Assembly (NCBI RefSeq): GCF_029931775.1 | Contig: NC_079323.1 | Coordinates: 3,259,001-3,323,000 of the forward strand | Source of the DNA: Euleptes europaea | Taxonomy: Eukaryota; Chordata; Lepidosauria; Squamata; Sphaerodactylidae | DNA: 64,000 bases | Direction of reading: 5' to 3' | Shown here: in pieces, positions 18,415-30,100 of the stretch | How the letters are laid out: every line of letters begins with the position of its first letter | Position numbering within the stretch: the stretch's first letter is position 1 | Notes under the pieces: generated by a model | Database searches by the model: none | Seen by the model: the letters and a program-made list of their open reading frames with translations, nothing else | Told to the model about the DNA's origin: nothing | Made by a program: the position numbers and the translations under genes

Positions 18415-21400
18415 ATGGTTGGATTCAAGCCCACGGATGTCCCTCCGACGGCCATGGTGAAGTTTGTCGGGGCCGGGACGGCGGCCTGCATCGCAGATCT
18501 GGTCACCTTCCCGCTGGACACGGCGAAAGTCAGGTTGCAGGTGAGCCTGAAGGTGGTTTGATGTGTTAACCTGCTTCTTCCTCATCCTTGTGTGCTTTCC
18601 AAAATGGACGCTGAGTGGCCCTTTGCATGTCACAGGAGTCCCTGACCTTGCTGAGACTGTGGGCACCTTTGGGATTCTGACCCGGAGTAGTGGGCGCGCA
18701 ACCACAAAATGGCTGCCACAGGAGGCGGAACCACACACATGCAGAGGAAGTCCAAGTGCAGGGGGGTAATTTTAAAAAATATACTGGAAAACAGGAATGA
18801 GAGGATAAAACAACACTGGGGGTACCTTTTTATCCCTCCTTCCCTCCAAGTTGACATACAAGGTTCATTCTTCACCATTGTATTCTCCTAACAACCATGG
18901 AAGGAAGGTGAGGTGTGATTCAGGGTCACCCAGCCAGCTTTGTGGCAGAGTGGGGACTCAAACCTGGGTCTCCTCGATCCTAATCTGACTCTCTAGCCAC
19001 TATACCACACTGGTTACTCCTATTCAAGAGGGTGGCTGGTTCTCACGAGGGGGTGACTATGCTCTCCTGGAAGCATAAAATGTGATAGCCCATGCTAGCC
19101 TGATCTCATCAGATCTCAGAAGCCAAGCAGGGTCAGCCCTGGCAAATATTTGGACGGGAGACCTCCAAGGAGTACCAGGGTCGTGACGTGGAGGCTGGCA
19201 ATGGCAAACCGCCTCCGAAGGTTTCTTGCCTTGGAAAACTTACAGGGTCATAGAATCATAGAGTTGGAAGGGACCACCGGGGTCATCTAGTCCAACCCCC
19301 TGCACAATGCCAGAAATTCACAAATACCTCCCCCCCACACACGCCCCCAGTGACCCCCTACTCCATGCCCAGAAGATGGTCAAGGTGCCCTCCCTCTCAT
19401 GAACTGCCTCTCATCATCTGCTTAAGGTCATAGAATCAGCATTGCTGACAGATGGCAATCTAGCCTCTGCTTCAAAACCTCGAGGGAAGGAGAGCTTACC
19501 ACCTCTCGAGGAAGCCTGTTCCACTGAGGAACTGCTCTGACTGTTGGAAAATTAAAATTATGGGTCGCCGTAAGTCAGCTATGATGATGGCAAAACCCCC
19601 AACAAAAATCCCCCTCTAGTGGATGGAGCCTGGGTGGCTTTCCAACATGTGCCTTTCTTCAGATGGTTTAACGAACTGGGCCGAGCAGGGCCCCGATCCA
19701 TTCTAACGCCTCTTCATCTCCCCCCCCCCAATTCTTTCCTGCGCAGATCCAAGGAGAAAGCAAGCTGGCCATCGTGGCCAATTCGGCCCAGTACAAGGGT
19801 GTCTTTGGCACCATCGCCACCATGGTGAAGAATGAAGGCCCCAAGAGCCTCTACAACGGGCTGGTGGCCGGCCTCCAGCGTCAGATGAGCTTCGCCTCCG
19901 TCCGCATCGGGCTCTACGACTCAGTGAAGCAGTTCTACACCAAGGGCTCGGAGCGTAAGTTGGTCTTCAGCTTGTTGTGCCTGATCCCCTGATGGTGGTG
20001 CTCTTCCTCCGGCGGAAGGAGCCGGCTGACTTGCGTTAGCGGAAGGTGGCATAGTGGTTAAGAGTGGCGGACTCTGATCTGGAGAACCAGGTTCAATTCC
20101 CCACTCCTCCACATGAGCTAATCTGGTGAACTAGATTTGATTCCCCACTCCTCCACGTGAAGCCAGCTGGGTGACCTTGGCCAAGTCACGGTTCTCTCCC
20201 AACTCTCTCAGCCCCACCTATCTCACAAGGTGTCTGTTGTGGGGAGGAGAAGGAGCCCGTTTGAGACTCCTTAAAAGGTAGAGAAAATTGGCATATAAAA
20301 ACAACGCTTCTTGATAGCACAAAGGCAAGTGCCACCATTGGGGAAATAGATTGGGTATCTGACTAAGGGAGCCCTGAAAGCTCATACCCCAAAAATCTTG
20401 TTGGTCTGTAAGACGCTACTGGACAAAAATCTTGCATTTCTGCTGTGGACCAACACGCCTACTCTCTGAAGCGGTCTTCATGTCAGGGGAAGGGATCTGG
20501 GGGGGATCAAGACCTGTAATTGGGAAGGCTTTTGATGTTCCATGAATGACTGGAGTACCTTCCCTACGAGGAGTGTCTGGGACTTTTCAGTTTAGAAGAG
20601 AGATGACTAAGAGGGGACATGATAGAGGTTCATAAAATTATGCATGGGGTAGAGAGTGGTGACAAAAAAAGAACTTTTCTCCTTCTCCTAAAATACTAGA
20701 ACTCGAGAGCATCCAGTGAAGCTGGTGGGCAAGAGATTCAGGATGGAGAAAAGGAAATATTTCTATACACATGTAGGACTCTCTGCCAGAGGATCTAGTG
20801 ATGGCCACAGGCATAGAAGGCTTTAAAAGGGGATTAGACAGATTCATAGAGGCACTGCCAACTGAAGGGGAACCTTTATGTTCAGATGTAGTCAACCTTT
20901 GAATCCCAGTGCAGAAATGCAAGATCAGGGGAAGGCCTCAGTCTGTATGCACTGTTGTTGGCCCTCTACTTGGCTATTGTGTGTGAGATAGGATGCTGGA
21001 GTAGATGGACCACTGGTTTGATCCAGCAGAGTTCTTCTTGGGTCCTTATTGTGGGAAGGCCTCGGCCTCTCTGCCCAATTGTTGGACCTCCAGAGGAACT
21101 GCTTGGCCATAGCCTGAGGCAGGATGCTGGACTAGATGGAATCTCTCTGGTCTGATCCAGCAGGGCTCTTCTGAGGTTCTTATCGGGGGAAGGCCTCGGC
21201 CTCTGTGCCTTGCTGTTGGACCTCCAGAGGAACTGGCTGGCCACTGTGTGAAACAGAATGCTGGACTAGATGGACCTTCACTGGTCTGATCCAGCAGGGC
21301 TCTTCTGAGGTTCTTCTCAAGGGAAGGCCTCGACCTCTATGCCCTGTGGTTGGACCTCCAGAGAATCATAGAGTTGGAAGGGACAACCAGGGTCATCTGG

Positions 21401-24400
21401 TCCTTGGCCTCTGTGCCCTGCTGTTGGACCTCCAGAGAATCATAGAGTTGGAAGGGACCACCAGGGTCATCTAGTCCAGAGGAACTGGTTGGCCACCGTG
21501 TGAGACAGGATGCTGGACTGGATGGACCCTCACTGGTCTGATCCAGCAGGACTCTTCTGATGATCTTATATCTGGGGACAGCTCACATTTCTGGAGCATT
21601 TTGTATGGCAGGGGTAAGGAAAGGGGGTTGAGCAGCCCTGCGTTGCTGTGAGGGGATTGCTTAACTGGGGACCTTCTTTCTGCAGGCAGCGTGTGGGTGT
21701 CCTGGTTTGTCTCTGAGCTAAGTGTCTGTTCCTCTTGCCAACGTTTGCAGATGCTGGCATTGGCAGTCGGCTCCTTGCTGGCTGCACCACGGGGGCCATG
21801 GCTGTCGCTGTGGCCCAGCCCACGGACGTGGTGAAAGTGAGGTTCCAGGCGCAAGCCCGGACGGAAGGCGGCAAGCGGTACCAGGGGACGTTGGATGCCT
21901 ACAAGACCATCGCGAAAGAGGAGGGTGTCCGAGGCCTTTGGAAAGGTTGGTAAAAGGAGCTGTCAAGGGTTTGTGGAGTTTGATGCCAATGCTGAGATTC
22001 CAGGGACAGATTTTTCAGTGGCAGCAGCCGACAGAGACCTCCAGTTGCTTTCCCTGCTTTGGGACACTTGGTCCTCCATTCCTTGAGGACTAGGGATTTG
22101 ATTTTTCAGTTGTATGATGCTCAGCTCTCATATGAAGCAGCCGTGAGTTTGTCAAAACATTTCAGAATCTGAGGGGCCGTGGCTCAGTGGTAGACCATCT
22201 GTTTGGCATGCAGAAGGCCCCAGGTTCGACCCCCGGCATCTCCAGTCCAAGGATTGGGCAGCAGGTGATGTGACAGACCTTAGCTTGAAAGAGCCACTTC
22301 CAATCTGAGTAGACAATACTGACTTTGATGGACCTTGATGGTCTGATTCAATATAAGGCAGCTTCTTGAGTTAAGGTTCAGAATTCAGGTCATGTATGAA
22401 GTCTTATTTTTTGTGGAACTCCCTGCCCCAGGATGTGGTGATGGCCACCAACTTGGAAGGTTTTAAGAGGGGAGTGGCCATGTTCATGGATGGTAGGGCT
22501 ATCCATGGCTACAAGTCAAAATAGATACTAGTCATGATGCATCCCTATTCTCTCCAGGATCAGAGGAACATGCCGAATATATTAGGTGCCGTGGAGCACA
22601 GGCAGGATGGTGCTGCTGCACTCGTCTTATTTGTGGGCTTCCTAGAGGCGCCTGGTTGGCCACTGTGAACAGGCTGCTGGAATTAATGGGCCTCAGTCTG
22701 ATCCAGCAGAGCTTTTTGAATGTTCTTATGTTCAGAACAAGCCAGTGACTGAACTAGGAGCAGGATTTCTTCTCTGATCCGATTTCAGTACAGCTGCCAC
22801 AACCTCTAGTCACACCAGCTTCCCCCCCCCCAAACCACCACTGCCTAGTTCCACACTCACAATATTCTATGTGTGTTGTTTTTTTCTTTGTTTAGGAACA
22901 TCCCCTAATATTACTCGCAACGCCCTTGTGAATTGTGCGGAGTTGGTGACCTACGATTTGATCAAGGACTCTCTTCTGAAATACAACCTCATGACTGGTA
23001 CGGATGCCTGGGAGATCATGGGGTCTGTTGAGTCTACCGGGGGAGAAGAGATCCTCTGTAAGGGCAGCAAATGGCCTGGAGCAGGGGGTATGAGAGTTCT
23101 GGGAGCCAGCAGGGTGTAGTGGTTAAGAGCTGTGGTTTGGAGTGGTGATCTAGAGAATCGGGTTTGATTCCCCACTCCTCTACATGAAGCCAGCTGGGTG
23201 ACTGGGGTTGCCTTACCAGGTGCCAAAGAATACCCCTGTGGGTTGTGAATCTGTTCAGATCTGCCCACCCCTCTCTCTTTCTCTCCCTTCTGCAGATAAC
23301 CTCCCCTGCCACTTTACCTCGGCATTCGGTGCCGGGTTCTTCACAACCATCATTGCTTCCCCCGTTGATGTAGTGAAGACGAGATACATGAACTCTGCCC
23401 CCGGTCAATACGGAAGTGCCGTGAACTGTGCCCTGACCATGCTCCGCAAGGAGGGGCCCTTGGCCTTCTACAAGGGGTGAGTCTCAGCCTTCTGTGGAAA
23501 GAGAGGGTCTTTGGTGGGCGGGGGAGGGCTTATTAGGATCTGGGAGTTGATGATGCAAGCCCTCAGCTTCTTTTTGCACTGTGCTGGACCGCAGTTTGCT
23601 CAAAGGTAGTTTCAGAGGGTAGCTACGCAAAAGAATAAATGGACGTAAATCTGACATCTGGACAGATTCATGGAGGAGAGGTCTCTCAGTGGCTACAAGC
23701 CCTGGTGACTAAAAGGAACCTCCACATTCAGAGGTAGTCAACCTCTGAATCCCAGTGCCAGGAGGTAATATCAGGGGAAGGCCTCAACCTCTGGTTGTAC
23801 CTGATTGTTGGCCCTCCAGAAAAACTGGTTGGCCACTGTGTGAGACGGTATGCTGGACTAGATGGATCCTCACTGGTCTGATCCAGCAGGGCTCTTATGT
23901 TCTTTTCAGGGGAAGGCCTCGGCCTCTGTGCCGTTGTTGGACCTCCAGAGGAACCGTTGACCACTGTGTGAGACAGGACACTGGACTAGATGGTCCCTCA
24001 CTGGTCTGATCCAGCAGGGCTCTTTTTATGTTCTAACACTGAAAAATCAGTGGGAGAAAATTTTAATCTTCCAGGACATTCCATTGCGGACCTGAGAGTG
24101 TCCGTTCTCAAACAGAGAAGCTTCAACTGAGATCGCTGAACTTGAGTTTATTCACAAATTGAAAACAATGGACCCCCTCCCCCCAGGGCTCAATAGGGAT
24201 GAAGGATTTTTATCTCCCTACGGATGCTAATTTTTTGCCCCCGAGAATTTCCCCTCTGCTCCTAAAGAAGCTGATTACATTTTGGATTGTGCCTCTGCAT
24301 TGTGACTCCCTTCTTTGCAACACCCCTTCCACCTCCTGATTTGGGATATAAGGGCTCAGGGATCTCATAGAATCATAGAGTTGAGAGGGACCACCAGGGT

Positions 24401-25312
24401 CATCTAGTCCAACCCCCTGCACAATGCAGGAAATTCCAAACTACCTCCCCCCACACCTCCAGTGACCCCTACTCCATGTATAGAAGATGGCCAAGTAGCC
24501 CTCCCTCTCATGATCTGCCTAAGGTCATAGAATCAGCCTTGCTGACAGATGGTCATCTAGCCTTTGCTTAAAAACCTCCAGGGAAGGAGAGCCTGCTACC
24601 TCCCGAGGAAGCTTGTTCCACCGAGAAACTGCTCGTACTGTTAGAAAGTTCTTCCTAATGTCTAGACTGAAACTCTTTTGATTTAATTTCAACCTGTTGG
24701 GTCTGGTCCGACCTTCTGGGGCAACAGAAAACAACTCTGCACCATCCTCCATATTACAGCCCTACAAGTATTTGAAGATGGTTCTCATATCCCCTCTCAG
24801 TCTTCTCCTCTCCAGGCTAAGCATACCCAGCTCCTTCAATCTTTCCACATAGGACTTGGTCTCCAGACACCTCACTGTCTTTGTTGCCCTCCTCTGGACA
24901 CATGCCAGCTTGTCTACATCCTTCTTAAATTGCGGTGCCCAAAACTGCCGGGCTTGAATCTGACGAAGGGGGCTTTGACTCTCAAAAGCTTTGACCCCCG
25001 GAAACCTTGTTGGTCTCTAAGGTGCTCCTGGACTCAAATCTAATGTTTTCCTAGAGTCGCTATCCTAAACGTTGCTTCCCAGGATCCTATTTGGGTTTCT
25101 CCTACAGCTGAGTGACCCTTGTGAAGGTTGTCCCTGCGACACAACCTCTCCTGTCTAGTGTGTCTAACGTCTCTTTTCCTTGCCCCTCCCTCTCCAGCTT
25201 CACTCCCTCGTTTTTGCGGCTGGGATCCTGGAACGTGGTGATGTTCGTGACCTACGAGCAGCTGAAACGGGCCATGATGGCAGCCCGCGGATCTTGGGAA
25301 GCCCCTTTCTGA
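18415..25312 (+). CDS. UCP2: Mitochondrial uncoupling protein 2
   Basis: Six coding exons: 18415-18540, 19747-19954, 21751-21945, 22896-22997, 23296-23476, 25198-25312. Total 927 nt, 308 aa (human 309 from memory). UCP2 is an SLC25 inner-membrane carrier that limits mitochondrial ROS and exports C4 metabolites. The three signatures are [17 protein letters not shown] and [20 protein letters not shown] at the start and FYTKGSEHAGIG in the loop are UCP2-like. It ends WEAPF. The ATG exon begins at 18302 after a pyrimidine tract and has no ATG in its leader. The donor at 21946 is the weak GTTGGT; a better-looking GTAAAA 4 nt downstream would break the frame. Leader exons 1 and 2 lie at 12150-12194 and 13993-14147. 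It differs from UCP3 by one codon each in exons 2 and 3. Confidence 0.97.
18865..19013 (-). mobile_element. CORE-SINE, reverse orientation
   Basis: Contains GGGTCACCCAGCCAGCTTTG, ACTCAAACCTGGGTCTCC and CCACTATACCACACTGG, the reverse of the CORE-SINE head. Confidence 0.8.
19090..19590 (+). mobile_element. 5S-derived SINE split by a CR1 3' end
   Basis: 19090-19247 is the 5S SINE body (GATCTCAGAAGCCAAGCAGG, GGACGGGAGACC, GGCAATGGCAAACC). Its end resumes at about 19556 (GGGTCGCCGTAAGTCAGCTA). A minus-oriented CR1 tail (19248-19555, starting TCATAGAATCATAGAGTTGG) separates them, so the CR1 is younger. Confidence 0.85.
20041..20312 (+). mobile_element. CORE-SINE
   Basis: Head GGTGGCATAGTGGTTAAGAG, B box GGTTCAATTCC, CORE part GGTGACCTTGGCCAAGTCAC, end ATATAAAAACAACGCTTCTT. 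Confidence 0.88.
20365..20475 (+). mobile_element. Half of a foldback MITE (GAGTCCAGTAGC family)
   Basis: Only the right arm is present: GAAAGCTCATACCCCAAAAATC through CTACTGGAC to ACCAACACGCC. Confidence 0.65.
20500..21560 (+). mobile_element. CR1-group LINE 3' end with tandemly repeated terminus
   Basis: 20500-20930 is a decayed LINE C-terminal/3' segment. From 20929 a unit of about 125-135 bp (GGGAAGGCCTCGGCCTCT ... GTCTGATCCAGCAGGGCTC) repeats four to five times. Two short CR1 tails (GAATCATAGAGTTGGAAGGG) are embedded near 21363 and 21437. Confidence 0.75.
22171..22376 (+). mobile_element. Sauria SINE
   Basis: GTGGCTCAGTGGTAGACC, GGTTCGACCCCCGGC and the end GTCTGATTCAATATAAGGC. Confidence 0.9.
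22395..22733 (+). mobile_element. CR1-group LINE 3' end (TTGGAAGGxTTTAAGAGGGG subfamily)
   Basis: WNSLPQ-like coding remnant, ACTAGTCATGATGCATCCCT, then GTCTGATCCAGCAGAGC and a TTCTTATGTTC end. Confidence 0.8.
23100..23212 (+). mobile_element. CORE-SINE fragment
   Basis: GCAGGGTGTAGTGGTTAAGAG head and GGTTTGATTCCCCACTCC, truncated after CAGCTGGGTGAC. It lies 80 bp before UCP2 exon 23296-23476. Confidence 0.8.
23640..24038 (+). mobile_element. CR1-group LINE 3' end with repeated terminus
   Basis: The same GGGGAAGGCCTC...GATCCAGCAGGGCTC unit as at 20929-21560, here about two copies (from about 23773 and 23910). Confidence 0.75.
24366..25050 (-). mobile_element. CR1 LINE 3' segment, then foldback-MITE half
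   Basis: 24366-24950 reads in reverse as a CR1 C-terminal ORF plus 3' tail ([14 protein letters not shown]-like). 24955-25050 is the right arm of a foldback MITE (TTTGACTCTCAAAAGC to GGTGCTCCTGGACTC). Confidence 0.82.
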
Positions 25313-26167
25313 GCTGGCGGATGGGTGCAGTTTGCAGATCCTTTTGTGCACAACAGAAAAATCCACTGCTGGGTAGTTTTTCCTGCCTCTCTACCTCTCA
25401 GTGGAGTCTTCTCTTTCATTGTGACTTTTTTAATTTATTAACTTCTTGTCTTTAGCATTTTGTGGCTTCTCTTGCTTGTTGGTCGGCCTTGCCTGTCCAA
25501 GCCAACCTCGAACTTTTCCTCTGTACCTGCCGGGCGACGTAGAGATGGGACCATAGCTTCGAGTACATTCAGCTGCTTTGTTTTATTATTTTTTTTAAAG
25601 TAACTGCTGCCTCTTCTTGCTGCACTTTCCCTTCTCCTCAACAAAATGTTCCCATCCAGGAAGCGGATCTTAAGTTCTGAAGAATTTTAGGCTTTGGAGG
25701 CGATGTGGCAGCGTTCCCATTCTGTTTGTTAATGGGGGGGCCTGTCATATAAGAACTTTTCCCCTTTCTTTTTAAGGAACTCTTGAAATCTTGACTTAGT
25801 ATGGTTGACTCCCCCTCCTGACCGGGTTGTGCTTTAAATTTTCCTCCCCCCCAAATCCTGCTGTTGTATACGTTTTGATGACCGACCCAGTTTTGCATAT
25901 GAGCCAGGGTCGGCCCTGAATTGCAGCTGTGATGATCCTTGGCGTAGGCAACCCTACTAATTCTTTTTCTGCGAACAACAATGAACTCAAATTTCTGTGG
26001 GACTCAACAAAATATTAAATCCTGGCCACTTTATGTCCACTTCAGAGGGAACGTTGCGTATCTCTAGGCCTCTTTAAGTGCGTGTTCTGTGAAGCCACTT
26101 CTGATGGAGTCGAGTTGTAATGAATCCTGTTTTAAATTGTAAACGCCTGTTTGTGCATGTCTTTTAA

Positions 26168-26173
26168 AATAAA
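26168..26173 (+). terminator. UCP2: UCP2 poly(A) signal
   Basis: AATAAA 856 nt after the UCP2 stop codon, followed by a GT-rich stretch (GTGATTTTGTTGTTGTTG). The intervening 3' UTR (25313-26190) is largely free of transposons, in contrast to its surroundings. Confidence 0.8.
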
Positions 26174-26439
26174 GCTACAGTAGGAAGCAAGCCCTGAGTG
26201 ATTTTGTTGTTGTTGCTGTTTAACAGACTGGGTACAGTACAGTGTAATGTAGAATAAGTGTGTACTTAGGATTAAAACTGGAGTCTGGCTGAAATTGCAG
26301 GTTGCAATTTAAACTGTACTGGTCCCTGTTTAAAGGAGGGGGTGTTAGCATTATTCAGCTGTGACCCCACCCCAAAGGAGCACCAAGTACTGCTCTATGC
26401 AGTTAAAATGAATCCCTCCACCAGAGAGAGTTTCATAGG

Positions 26440-26630
26440 ATAGTTGTTTTGGTCTGCGGTAGAAGAGCTCGATTCGAGTCCAGTAGCACCTTAAAGACAA
26501 CAAGATTTTTGGTGTATAGGGTTTCAAAAGTCAAAGCTTCTATCTGATGAAGGAAGCTTCGACTCTCAAAGGTTTATACCCCGGAAATGTTGCCGGTATC
26601 TAAGGTACTTCTGAACTGGAATTGAGCTGT
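26440..26630. mobile_element. Foldback MITE (GAGTCCAGTAGC family)
   Basis: Left arm TTCGAGTCCAGTAGCACC, center TCTGATGAAGG, and right arm GACTCTCAAAGGTTTATACC mirror each other imperfectly. It lies between convergent UCP2 and DNAJB13. Confidence 0.75.
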
Positions 26631-27153
26631 TTAACCAGAGATGAACTTCTGCTTGTTAAGGGCGTTGACATGTAGCATTCAACTTTTGGGCCTGGTGTTC
26701 TCCAAAGCCATAACGGCCAAAATCTCAAACTGGAAAAAGCAACTATTGATGGGCTGTGGTTCTAAAAGAGTTTCATTTATTGAGTTTGGCTGATCCTGTT
26801 GTTAACAGCGGGAGTCTGTGCTGCTTCTGGTGGTTCCTTATTTCCAGTTTAACTCTCGAAAGCACTCAAAGTAGCTCTTTGTACCATTTCTTTGTACCCT
26901 TTCTTATAAGATGCACATCTCCTTCTGGATGCTCACCTGGGCCCCTGAGTCTCTTGGTGCACAGGACTTCCTCCTGGTGTGGCAATTCTAAGGACAATGA
27001 CTCTGCCAGCTCACACACAGGCTAGCGGAATTCCACGTTTGCTTATCTGCCGTTGCTTTTGAGAATAAAAACCGAGATGAGGGGTGTGTGGTAAGCTTTG
27101 CTTCTGTGTCAGCCCCTCTGCAGCGGGCAGGGGCCGGCCTGCCGTGCCCCGTC

Positions 27154-30100
27154 TCAGGTCAAGAGGGCTTCCCGCAGCAGCTCCTTCTTGGCCGGGGTCA
27201 GCCTGGCTGGGAAGACGATATCGAAATACATGATGAGGTCCCCCTTGCGGGTGGGGTCCTTGGGGAGCGGCATTCCTTCGCCGGGCACCACTTTGAAGTA
27301 CTTGGGGCTGTAAGGATGAGAGGTGGATCCGCATGAACAAGTTGGGGCAGGAGGGATTTACACCGCCCCAGTTCCTTCGGGGGATGGAGGAACATTTATT
27401 TTATTTATTTTTGAATTTATAGCCCACCTTCCCCAGCAAGCTGGGGAAGGTGAGTAATGTCAGTTTAAAATCCAACAAACACATAATACTAACAGATCAC
27501 GATGGGTAGCCATGTTAGTCTGTCACTAGCAGTAGAAAAGAGCCGGAGTCCAGTAGCACCTTAAAGATTAATAAATTTCTGGTAGGGTATGAACTTTCGT
27601 GAGCCAGTGAAGAAGTGAGCTGTGGCTCACGAAAGCGCGCACCCTGCCAGAAATTTTGTTAGTCTCTAAGGTGCTACTGGACTCCTGCTCTTTTCTACTA
27701 CATAATACTAATAATCAAAATCATCATTAAATTTTTAACTTAAAACCACTAATCGAAGATGGCGCCTGAACCCCCTTTTTGCTGTAAGAACCTCTGCAGG
27801 TGGCTGCCCCTCCGTTATACCATTTCATACATATGAATGGGGGAGGGAGCCAGTAAAGATGGTATTCGTGTCCAGTTCCTCAAGGGCTGGTTCTGGTCAA
27901 AGACCCCAACCCCCTGAGAGCAAGAAGGCTTTCCCAGCAGCCGCTAACCCAAGGAATGATGCCTTTTATGGTACATTTATTTCTTTATATCCCACTTTTC
28001 TCCTCCATTGGGATTCAGAGCAGCTTTTAGGACACTGTTCTCCCCTCTACATTTTCTCACAACCCTGTGAGATAGGCCAGGCTGAGTATTTGTGAGGGGC
28101 CTAATGTCACCCAATGAGTTTCTGTGGTAAAAAGTGGGGGATTGGAACCTGGGTTGCCCGAGGTCCTAAGTCCACCGCTCTATCCACTCCACCACACTGG
28201 CTCGACACATAGAAGGGACCACCGGGGTTATCTAGTCCAACCCCCTGCACAATGCAGGAAATTCACAACTGCCTCCTCCCCAGTGACTCCCTACTCCATG
28301 CCCAGATGATAAAAAAACCTTCCAGGATCCCTGGCCAATCTGGCCTGGAGGAAAATTGCTTCCTGACCCCAAAGTGGCGATCGGCATGACCCTGGGCATG
28401 CAAGAAAGGGCCATGAGAGCTGAGCACTGGCTCATCCCTTCCTGCCCTCCCTCTCACGATCTGCCTAAGCAACACTTTCAGGCCCTGGACTGTGGCTTAA
28501 CTTACTGGACAATGTCGTTGATTGGGATGTTCAGCAGCCTCTCATCCAGCGTACTCACGTCCACGGTGCACCCGATCAGAGACTGCAGGGGAAGAGGTCC
28601 GAAAGTGAGACTGGAGAAGGAGAAATTTCTGAGGGCCAAAAAGAGTTCTTGCCCCTGAAGGAGCCAGTTGCTGTGTCTGTATGAGTCGCTGTGCTCAGTA
28701 ATGCCTGCAGACTTGTCTCGTCAGAACTAATTGTAATTGGGTAGAACCACTCAGTTTAGAGGTGGCAAGGAATTTGTGCTTTAGAATTTATCTGGTGCAT
28801 TTTTTAACCCCCCTCTCCAAGGAGCTCAAGAAAGCATACATCAGGGGTGTCAAACATATGACATTTATGATATATCCAGCCCTTGAAACAAATGAGTTAG
28901 ACACCCCTGGCCTACATGGTTCTTCACTATTTTACTGTCACAACCTGCAACAACTTTTTATCTTTGGTTCACGGAGCCACTAGATGCCTGGCTCCTTGAC
29001 ATAATGGTGCCTGCCTCTGCTTTGTGAAGGTCAGGAGCTCTCCTTAGGTGTTCTGGGGTAGCCGGTTCCAGGGAGCTGGGGTGGGAATGTGTCTGAAAAA
29101 AGCCTATGATTGTACCACCCACCCTATAAGATGGCACTGCACGGAAGGAGTAGTGAGGAGCAAGAAGTTAGTGTGTGGGTTAGCATCAGGAGAGATGGTC
29201 CCAGGGGTAGGTCCCAGGGCATGAATGGCTTAAACTTAAATATAAAAAATATTCTGGACCTGAATACAGGCTTAATGTGTGGCAAGGGGTACTGGATGCT
29301 TGTCAGCTCATGGAGGTAACTAACAGTCCATTAAGCGTAGCTAGAGAGAAAAATCCCTTATCCCTTTACCCCTCCTTGCTGCCAAGAAGACACTTGTATT
29401 ATGCTTTGGAAACTCTCTGCCTTCAGAACCAACTGGACTCTAGTAAGATAGCTCGTCAGCTTTATTATTTTTTGTGCATTTCACTGCCACTGGACTACAT
29501 ACCTTGTCTTAATATTGTAAGTTTCTTCAATAAAGTTTAATTTGATTTATGGTGTGTGCTACTCAGGATGTTACTGGGACCAAACCCAGGTAAACTGGGC
29601 TATGTTACCGTACCGAGTCAGGCTCAGCCTGGACAGCAGGGGGTGGAGTCGCCTGAACGGCTCTGGTTACCTTGCCAAGGGGGATGCTGGCTACGTAGAT
29701 CAGATTGTCGTCTTCCCTCTTGAATCGAGGGTGGATCTTCTCCTTGACAACAAAGATGATGTCAGCTGGGATAATGTTTGGCCCCTGCAAGAAAAGGGCA
29801 TTATTGATCACATGGGGTGGGCAGAGGTTATGCAGAGATGAGGAGCCCCGCCCTTCCCTTAGCTGTTTCTGCTACCAAGAAGAGTGTGAAAAGTAGAAAC
29901 AATGTGTGTATGGGGGAAGCAGCTGCTCAGGGGTCCTGGAGGGTTTTTTTGACTTCCTCTAGGCATGGAGCAGGGGTCGCTGGGGGAGTGGGGAGGTAGT
30001 TGTGCAGGGGGTTGGACTAGATGACCCTTCGGGGTACCTTCCAGCTCTCTGTTTCTGCATAAAAAAGCATTTTAAAAAACTGAGCTCTCTAAAAGGAACA

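Noticed and set aside
20929-21560. CRISPR-like array because of regularly spaced units
   Set aside because: Eukaryotic locus; the units are 125-135 bp LINE termini with no short repeat-spacer structure or cas genes.
27011-27340. 109-codon minus-strand frame over the last DNAJB13 exon
   Set aside because: It is a shifted frame; the true frame reads [14 protein letters not shown] and ends REALLT, matching the family.
29016-29540. Possible second solo LTR ending in AATAAAG near 29530
   Set aside because: No TG...CA ends with matching flank duplication could be found.
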